DNA of 64,000 nt, taken from contig NZ_AP021861.1 of assembly GCF_009177095.1 (NCBI RefSeq), forward strand, positions 4,136,501 to 4,200,500, written 5' to 3'. Below the pieces are notes generated by a model, which was not told the origin of the DNA, made no database searches, and was given only the letters and a program-made list of their open reading frames with translations. The position numbers and the translations under genes were made by a program. This document shows, one piece after another, positions 57,028-64,000 of this stretch. This stretch comes from Lacipirellula parvula. GTDB lineage: Bacteria; Planctomycetota; Planctomycetia; Pirellulales; Lacipirellulaceae. The stretch's first letter is position 1, and each line of letters begins with the position of its first letter.

Positions 57028-58827
57028 CTACTTGCGTCGGCGAATGGTGAACATCGCCAAGGCGACGGAGGCGGCGAGCGCGAACGCGGCTGGCTCGGGG
57101 ACTTGGGCGGGCGTCGGCACGGCCGGCGTTCCGCTGTCGCCGGTTGTGAAATCGACGTAGCTCCAGCCATCCCACGAACCGTTGGTCAGTTCGCGACCCG
57201 AGAAGCCAAGGCCCGAATAGCCCCACGCCGGGGCGGAGGGGTCGGAGATCCAGTAGCTCCAGTAACCGGTGAACCAACCTTCGCGGTAGTAGTCGTCGCT
57301 GTCGGTCGCGGCGCCCGTCTCGACGCCTTCGAAACTCGAAACGAACGAGCCGCCGTCGCCGTCGACGTCGTAGCCGATGCCGAAGGTCGAGTTGCCGAGG
57401 CCGCCGCCGAAGGAACTCGCCCGCAGGTAGAGGCGACTATCGCTCCCTGAGTACGTGCCCAACTCTGAGCCGCCGTCGCGTTCACGCACGAGGGTCGTGC
57501 CGGCGATCGCGCGAAACATCTGCTCGCCTGTCGCCGTGCCGTCCCATTGGTAGCCCCAGACGTAGCTCGCATTGCCCGTGGGGTAATAGAAGTCGACGAC
57601 CAGCGCTGCGCGGTTGCTGCCCGTGCCGACCCAGTAGTCGACGTCGCTGAAATCGAACGCGTCGTAAGGGGAGGCCTCGACCGCCATCGGGGCAGCCGTC
57701 AGCACCAACAGGGCGATCGCCAAGCAACGCGACCGGCGACGCATCAGCAAACCAAAGGTCCCGGCCGCGGCCACGAGTAGCAGTGTCGCGGGCTCCGGCA
57801 CGGCGTAGGCAGTTACCGCACCGTTCTGGTAGTAGCCGAGAAGCAACTCGCCGGTGCCGGCGTTGTAATTCCACGTCGGCGGTTGGAGCGAATCGAGCGT
57901 CTCCTGCGGGCTGGCGATCTTACGCAGCACGCTTGCCGGCGAGTTCCCATTGATCGGCGGCGCGGCTTGCGGATTGGCCAATGCGTCGGCGACGGCGCTC
58001 GCGCTGATCAGTGCTGCGTAGCCTTTGTCGTTCGAACCGCCGAAGAAATCGGCGCCGCCGACGAACATGTTGCCCGAGCCATCGAAACCGAAGGGGTAGG
58101 CCGAGAGCAAGTCAGCGACCGGCGTGCCGGTGGCTTCGAAGTTGAGCGGGGTGTTCGTCGCGAGGGCGTTTTGCCAATCGCCGGCGGCGAAGGCTTTGAT
58201 CCACCCGGTCGAACTGCCGCCCGTGTTGTAACCATAGCCGTTGCCGGTGTAGAGGTTGCCGGCCGCGTCGATCGCAACGCCGGCCGAGGCGCCGCCGATG
58301 TTGGTAATCACCGGGGTCATCGTGGCGGTTTGCGTGTCGAGGATCTCGACCCGCGGGCCCGACATGCCATTGGCGATGGCGAGGTAGCGGTTGTCGATCC
58401 ACTCGCCAGCGAAGTCATCGCCGTTGAAAATGGTGACGCTCGCGGGATTAGCGGTTTCGAAGACGGCAATCGTACCGCCCGCGTTGCTGCCGGCTGCGGC
58501 GCGGGTTCCATCAGGCGACACGGCGAGGAAGCCGGGGCCCCAGGACATCAACGAAAAGCCGGGGATGTCGCCGAGCGCGTTGAAGGCGCCGCTCTTGGGA
58601 GCCGTCTCGACGGAGACGTTCACGCCATTGAGCAACAGGAGCCGGCCGTCGGGAAGGGCGTCGAACAGGACGTTGCCGCCCGAACTGTCGCCGCCGGCGG
58701 GGAGGGTGAAGTTGCGCGTCGGCTGGTAGGCGTCGATGCCGACGGCCTTCGCTTGCGGAGCGGCGTAGCTCGCCGCGAGCGTGAGGGCGCATGCGAGCGC
58801 CGCACTGAATCGTAGAAGTCTCGTCAT
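57028..58827 (-). CDS. Cobalamin-riboswitch-controlled double PEP-CTERM protein
   Basis: 599 residues that look like two exosortase substrates in one frame. Half 1: signal peptide (ALTLAASYAAPQAKA), propeller-like domain with repeated GxFLAVSPDGTRA-type turns, VPEP at 343-346, a helix to about 361, then RRRSR. Half 2 begins at Met 362 (ATG at 57744): CLAIALLVLTAAPMAVEA reads as a second signal peptide, then a domain with YWVGTGSNRAALVVDFY and YDVDGDGGSFVSSFEG, and a second VPEPAAFALAASVALAMF plus RRRK. No good Shine-Dalgarno precedes the internal ATG. A lost stop or a true polyprotein are both possible. Confidence 0.82.
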   Translation of the reverse strand: MTRLLRFSAALACALTLAASYAAPQAKAVGIDAYQPTRNFTLPAGGDSSGGNVLFDALPDGRLLLLNGVNVSVETAPKSGAFNALGDIPGFSLMSWGPGFLAVSPDGTRAAAGSNAGGTIAVFETANPASVTIFNGDDFAGEWIDNRYLAIANGMSGPRVEILDTQTATMTPVITNIGGASAGVAIDAAGNLYTGNGYGYNTGGSSTGWIKAFAAGDWQNALATNTPLNFEATGTPVADLLSAYPFGFDGSGNMFVGGADFFGGSNDKGYAALISASAVADALANPQAAPPINGNSPASVLRKIASPQETLDSLQPPTWNYNAGTGELLLGYYQNGAVTAYAVPEPATLLLVAAAGTFGLLMRRRSRCLAIALLVLTAAPMAVEASPYDAFDFSDVDYWVGTGSNRAALVVDFYYPTGNASYVWGYQWDGTATGEQMFRAIAGTTLVRERDGGSELGTYSGSDSRLYLRASSFGGGLGNSTFGIGYDVDGDGGSFVSSFEGVETGAATDSDDYYREGWFTGYWSYWISDPSAPAWGYSGLGFSGRELTNGSWDGWSYVDFTTGDSGTPAVPTPAQVPEPAAFALAASVALAMFTIRRRK

Positions 58828-58828
58828 T

Positions 58829-58843
58829 AGCTGAATTCCAGCT
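58829..58843 (-). promoter_or_regulatory. Hairpin immediately before the start codon
   Basis: AGCTG and CAGCT (58829-58833 with 58839-58843) enclose the only GGA near the start at 58827, so it may help hide the ribosome site. Short stem, tentative. Confidence 0.35.
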
Positions 58844-59061
58844 GCGGCTGTGATCGCCGCATGGCCTAATCGCGAGGCCGAGGTGGGCAGGAGCCTGCGC
58901 GGGAAGTTCGCTCACGACGAACAGCCAGAAGGGCAAGAACTGGCGAAACGACGTCGACCATCGCCCGCACACAGCGGCACGATGCGACAACAGCGAGTGA
59001 AGCCAGGTCCGGCCCGTCCTAAACGCGAAGACGGAAAACGGGCGCCCGACGCCGTAGCGTC

Positions 59062-59275
59062 GAACGTTTGCTCCCAGGCCGGTCTTCTGGCTTCAGACAT
59101 CTCGGCCGATCGCCTTCCCATTTCGACAGCAGTCGAAACAGTGGCTTGTTGATCGGCCAATCAAACGTCCATCACAGCGGCGCGTCCGCGTCGGATTCTC
59201 ACCGACTTCCCTTCGCGGCGACTGGGGAGTCGCCACGGGCTTTCGCCGCCCGAGAGCAGTGGGACAAGATAGCTG
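59062..59275 (-). promoter_or_regulatory. Cobalamin (B12) riboswitch
   Basis: On the minus strand the order of conserved blocks is GGGAAGTCGGTGAGAATCCG, then CGCGGACGCGCCGCTGTGA, then GCCACTGTTTCGACTG, then AATGGGAAGGC and a 3' CCAGAAGACCGGCCTGGG. These are the B12-box and P1/P3-P6 signatures. It lies about 235 nt above the ATG at 58827, same strand. Expected to repress translation or transcription when adenosylcobalamin is bound. Confidence 0.92.
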
Positions 59276-59313
59276 GCCGCGGTGGGCTGTGCAAACGGGT
59301 GCGGAAGAAGACT

Positions 59314-59493
59314 AACCGCCAAGGACGCCAAGAGCGCCAAGGAAAATGCAAAAGACTTTCCCGCGAATCACGCGAATGGTCGCGAATAGGAAGAAGGAAT
59401 CACGATGAATTGAATTCATGCATTATTCGCGCTAATTCGCGGGGACTATTTCACCCCGTATTCCCTTGGCGCTCTTGGCGTCCTTGGCGGTTG
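59314..59493. repeat. Inverted repeat family G, with a nested repeat
   Basis: Outer arms AACCGCCAAGGACGCCAAGA and its complement (59464-59493). An inner inverted repeat, CCCGCGAATCACGCGAAT against ATTCGCGCTAATTCGCGGG, lies at 59360-59442. Located between the DUF3500 gene and the riboswitch. Confidence 0.78.
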
Positions 59494-59512
59494 CCTTTGC
59501 ATTTTCCCGCGA

Positions 59513-60541
59513 TCACTCAGCCACGCCGAAGTCGTGGTTGAGGCTCCGCCACACCGAGTGGATGTGGTTCGCGGGGTTGCCGGCGGGGTCGGCTTGGATG
59601 TTCACCAGTTCGAGCAGGAACGTCGGGCCCTGGATGCGGTAGGCGTGGCCGACGCCCGGTTTGTCGGCGCCTTGCCAGGCGAAGTGGACGCGGTCGAAGC
59701 CCGAGGCGTCGATCTCGGCGAGGCGGGCGGCAGCGAGTTCGGGCGCCTGGTTGTTGCAAAACGCGGCGAGCAGCGAGCGGAGCGTTTCTTTTTGGAGATC
59801 GGTGAGCTGCTTGGCGGGAATCCCCTCGGGGGCGGAGCGGGGCGGTTCGGGTTGGCCGGCGGCGCGGTAGTCGGCGGGCGGCTTGTCGGCGATGATCGCC
59901 TCGGCACGCTGCGATTGGTCGAGGCTCGTCAGTAAATCGAAGGCGAGTTGCTCTTCTTGGGCCAGCGTTCGCGTACCGACTTCGGGCCCTCCTTCGACGA
60001 ACGTGATCAGCGTGGCGGGGTTGGCGCCCCAGAAGCTCGGCGTGTCGCCGACGATCGTGCCATCTTGCACTGCGATGTTCTGCGAGAAGTGGTGACCCTC
60101 GAAACTCCACCCCCAGGCGCCCACGCCGGCTGGCTCGCCGAAGATGGTGATGAAGTACCGCTCGGGATCGCGGAGCGGCGCGCCCTGCACGTTCTTCTCG
60201 CCTTCGCGGAGGTTGTTTTCGAGCGACATGATCTTGAGCGCTTTGTCGTAGCCGTCGTCGCTGAGGCCGGAGTGGAGCAGGGCGAGGGCGAGTTGGCGCT
60301 GTTCGGGCGAGAGGACGGCAAACTCGACGCCCTTGCGATCATCCTTCGGAATGTTGTGCCAATCGCGGCGCTGGGGCGAATCGAACGCGACGACGGCTTC
60401 GGTGCGCTGCTCAGGCGTGAGCGCGGCGAGAAAGGCGTTGGCGGCGGCGGCCATTCCCTCAGCGCGAGACTGTGCGAGTACGGGGGCAGCGTGGAGTAGC
60501 AGAACGACGACGCAGGCGAACTTGGCGGCGAGGTGAACCAT
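59513..60541 (-). CDS. Secreted DUF3500 protein
   Basis: 342 residues. Signal peptide (FACVVVLLLHAAPVLAQ), then the DUF3500 domain: LTPEQRTEAVVAFDSPQRRDWHNIP, GEPAGVGAWGWSFEGHH, SFWGANPATL and a C-terminal TFLLELVNIQ. Function unknown; the conserved His, Glu and Trp suggest a hydrolase or binding protein. It lies upstream of the riboswitch and is probably not under it. Confidence 0.85.
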   Translation of the reverse strand: MVHLAAKFACVVVLLLHAAPVLAQSRAEGMAAAANAFLAALTPEQRTEAVVAFDSPQRRDWHNIPKDDRKGVEFAVLSPEQRQLALALLHSGLSDDGYDKALKIMSLENNLREGEKNVQGAPLRDPERYFITIFGEPAGVGAWGWSFEGHHFSQNIAVQDGTIVGDTPSFWGANPATLITFVEGGPEVGTRTLAQEEQLAFDLLTSLDQSQRAEAIIADKPPADYRAAGQPEPPRSAPEGIPAKQLTDLQKETLRSLLAAFCNNQAPELAAARLAEIDASGFDRVHFAWQGADKPGVGHAYRIQGPTFLLELVNIQADPAGNPANHIHSVWRSLNHDFGVAE

Positions 60542-60731
60542 GAGGCGATTGCTCGCGAGAATGGAAAAGGGATGACGCGACGCCGGTCAGTGTAACCGGC
60601 TGGGGTGGGCGATGCGAACGGCGCAGCAGAGAAGGATGGCAGATACGACAGCTCGTGGATGCGCGCTAATCGCGGGCGGAGAGGCCTATTCAACGACAAG
60701 CTACTGAAGCCTCAGAGAAAACAAAACAATG

Positions 60732-60843
60732 AGGTCCCCTCCCCTTGAGGGGGAGGGTTAGGGAGGGGTGACGGAAGCGGGTACCAGGGTTCCACCCCCT
60801 CCCCAGCCCTCCCCAGCCCTCCCCTCAAGGGGGAGGGAGCCAC
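60732..60843. repeat. Intergenic inverted repeat, family B, copy 3
   Basis: GGTCCCCTCCCCTTGAGGGG and CCTCAAGGGGGAGGGAGCCA arms with a duplicated CCCCAGCCCTC centre. Shares the AACAGC/GCTGTT-like flanks of copy 1. Confidence 0.8.
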
Positions 60844-60895
60844 AACATTTCTCTTAACAAGGAGCTCGCTGTTGAATCGGCTTCGAAAGACGGAG

Positions 60896-61618
60896 CTAGA
60901 AGCGCAGCGCGGCGAGCGACTTGATCGGCGGCAGGTCGGCGGCTTGGAACTCGCCGGTTTCTTTGGCTTGCCAAATGCGGCCGGTGGTGACGTCGAAGCC
61001 GGTCAGCCAGCCGCCGCCGTGGCAGTAGGTGTCGATGCAGACGAGATGGCCGAGGTTGAGAATCTCGGCCTGCTTGTTCGCCGTGTGGCCGACGACGGCA
61101 GTCTTGCCCGAGAGGTGGGCTTCGGGCGTGTGCCACTTCAGCGATTGCCAGCGGAGGTCGCGCCACGGCTGGCGCGTGAGCGGGCGGCTCGCCAGGTAGT
61201 TGCCATGGGCGAAGAAGTGGGTGGGGCGTTCGACGACGTCGCCCCAGGTGCGGAGGAACTCGACGTGGTCGGGCTTGATGCCGCCGACGCCGAAGTTCTT
61301 GCCGTACGAGTCGAGTGTTTCAGCGCCGCCGTGGACGAGCCACTCTTGGATCGGCATCGTGCCGTCGATTGCGTCGAGCATCATTTGCTCGTGGTTCCCC
61401 TGGATGCACTCGACTCGACAGCGCTGACCGAGCGCGATGATCTGGTCGATGCAATCGCGGCTATCGGGGCCGCGGTCGACGACGTCGCCGAGGAAGATCA
61501 CCGTGTCGTGCGGGGTGAGTTGCAGGCCGTCGAGCAGCGTCTTCAAGGCTGTGTTGCAGCCATGAACGTCGCCGACGGCGATAGTGCGGGGAGCGGGCTT
61601 CACGATGGGGCGGGACAC
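60896..61618 (-). CDS. Metallophosphoesterase (PPP-type phosphatase)
   Basis: 240 residues with GDVHG (about 16-20), GDVVDRGPDSRD (about 46) and GNHEQMML (about 76), the metal-binding set of the calcineurin-like family, and a late GH motif VVGHTANKQ. It may be a serine/threonine phosphatase or diadenosine tetraphosphatase. The start is GTG at 61618. Confidence 0.87.
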   Translation of the reverse strand: MSRPIVKPAPRTIAVGDVHGCNTALKTLLDGLQLTPHDTVIFLGDVVDRGPDSRDCIDQIIALGQRCRVECIQGNHEQMMLDAIDGTMPIQEWLVHGGAETLDSYGKNFGVGGIKPDHVEFLRTWGDVVERPTHFFAHGNYLASRPLTRQPWRDLRWQSLKWHTPEAHLSGKTAVVGHTANKQAEILNLGHLVCIDTYCHGGGWLTGFDVTTGRIWQAKETGEFQAADLPPIKSLAALRF

Positions 61619-63432
<1,814 letters not shown>

Positions 63433-63469
63433 CGGTTTTTTCTTTCGGAACCGCAGATGAAAAGCATTT

Positions 63470-63560
63470 TGTGGGAGGCGTCTCCGACGCCGATGACGCG
63501 TAACAGTTCAAGCGATGTGCGGACGGCAATCCAGCATCGGGGTCGGAGACCCCTCCCACA
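63470..63560. repeat. Intergenic palindromic element, family A, copy 5
   Basis: TGTGGGAGGCGTCTCCGACG and GGGGTCGGAGACCCCTCCCA, between thiC and the metal-binding lipoprotein. Confidence 0.85.
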
Positions 63561-63580
63561 AAGAGTTAAAGGAGCATGCC

Positions 63581-64000
63581 ATGAAACGGTTAGCTTGGTT
63601 GGGTGCGGCGCTGTTGGCAGTTGGTTGCGGCACGTCGTCGGTTGACGTAGCGAAGACTGGCGACGAGAGCGCGACCGTTGTGACAGTGGCCAAGTTTAAT
63701 GAAGCAGGAGCGCCGACCGTCGACTTCAGCGTGCCGGGGATGCACTGCGAATCGTGCGTTGCCCATGTCGAGGGCATTCTGGCTGCTCAACCGGGCGTGA
63801 AAGACGTCGAGGTCGATCTCGATTCGCTGACCGCGAAGGTGGCGGTCGACGACAAGGCGTTCGACGGCGACAAGGCCGTCGCGGCGCTCGTCGACATGCA
63901 GTTCGACGACGCGAAGGTGATCACCGCCGACGCGGCGGCCGCTGCAAAGGCCAAGGCGAAGGAGCAAGCGACGGCTCCTGCCGAGGAAGCGCCGGCTACG
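63581..64000 (+). CDS. Heavy-metal-associated (HMA) domain lipoprotein, truncated by the window
   Basis: At least 140 residues, no stop before the window end. AAAGGAG lies 6 bases before the ATG. The signal ends LLAVGC (lipobox). The HMA domain has GMHCESC at about 55-61 and the following helix AHVEGILAAQ, which binds Cu+ or Zn2+. An Ala/Lys-rich segment follows. Probably an extracytoplasmic metal chaperone or sensor. Confidence 0.85.
   Translation, partial: MKRLAWLGAALLAVGCGTSSVDVAKTGDESATVVTVAKFNEAGAPTVDFSVPGMHCESCVAHVEGILAAQPGVKDVEVDLDSLTAKVAVDDKAFDGDKAVAALVDMQFDDAKVITADAAAAAKAKAKEQATAPAEEAPAT

Overview
The window is a GC-rich, gene-dense chromosomal segment that most resembles a planctomycete of the Pirellulales. 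This is an inference from content: a DUF1559 pseudopilin-like protein, several PEP-CTERM and dockerin-like secreted proteins, a fused aroD-aroE, a fused cobA-hemD, a 'two-component NtrC' pair, and many dispersed intergenic palindromes. No rRNA, tRNA, insertion sequence, prophage or CRISPR array was recognised.

Layout. 0-8.3 kb: SnoaL-like protein, fatty-acid desaturase, ComEC, secreted S9 peptidase and a small membrane protein. 8.9-11.7 kb: rpsO-pnp. 11.7-18.3 kb: histidine kinase, sigma-54 regulator, mutL, aroDE and aroK. 18.4-25 kb: prepilin peptidase, OmpA-like lipoprotein, cobA-hemD (minus), TPR protein, rpsT. 25-34 kb: rluB-pyrK, a lipoprotein and manA (all minus), tatC, then NUDIX, ABC permease and cysE (minus). 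34-40 kb: a small membrane protein, secreted metalloprotease, EF-G-like GTPase, hisA and hisH. 40-45.3 kb: a ribbon-helix-helix-like protein with a tiny partner, a trypsin-like protease, a candidate structured RNA with a strong terminator, an SDR enzyme and pyruvate kinase. 45.9-54 kb (all minus): TM2 protein, secreted protein, nadK, and an xseA-xseB-ispA-dxs cluster. 54-59.3 kb: three minus-strand genes for secreted or surface proteins below a clear cobalamin riboswitch. 59.5-64 kb: DUF3500 protein, metallophosphoesterase, thiC, and a truncated metal-binding lipoprotein.

How the genes relate. Most of the window is core metabolism: the shikimate, histidine, isoprenoid, tetrapyrrole, thiamine and pyrimidine pathways, with translation and RNA decay. 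The most unusual block is 54.3-59.3 kb. A cobalamin riboswitch precedes a 599-residue protein that looks like two complete exosortase (PEP-CTERM) substrates joined in one frame, then a second PEP-CTERM protein and a DUF1559 protein. This suggests a B12-repressed surface system for corrinoid capture or B12-sparing; the function is inferred.

The second striking property is intergenic. At least ten families of long inverted repeats, about 80-180 bp, occupy gene junctions. Some are present three to five times in this window, and some are nested inside one another.
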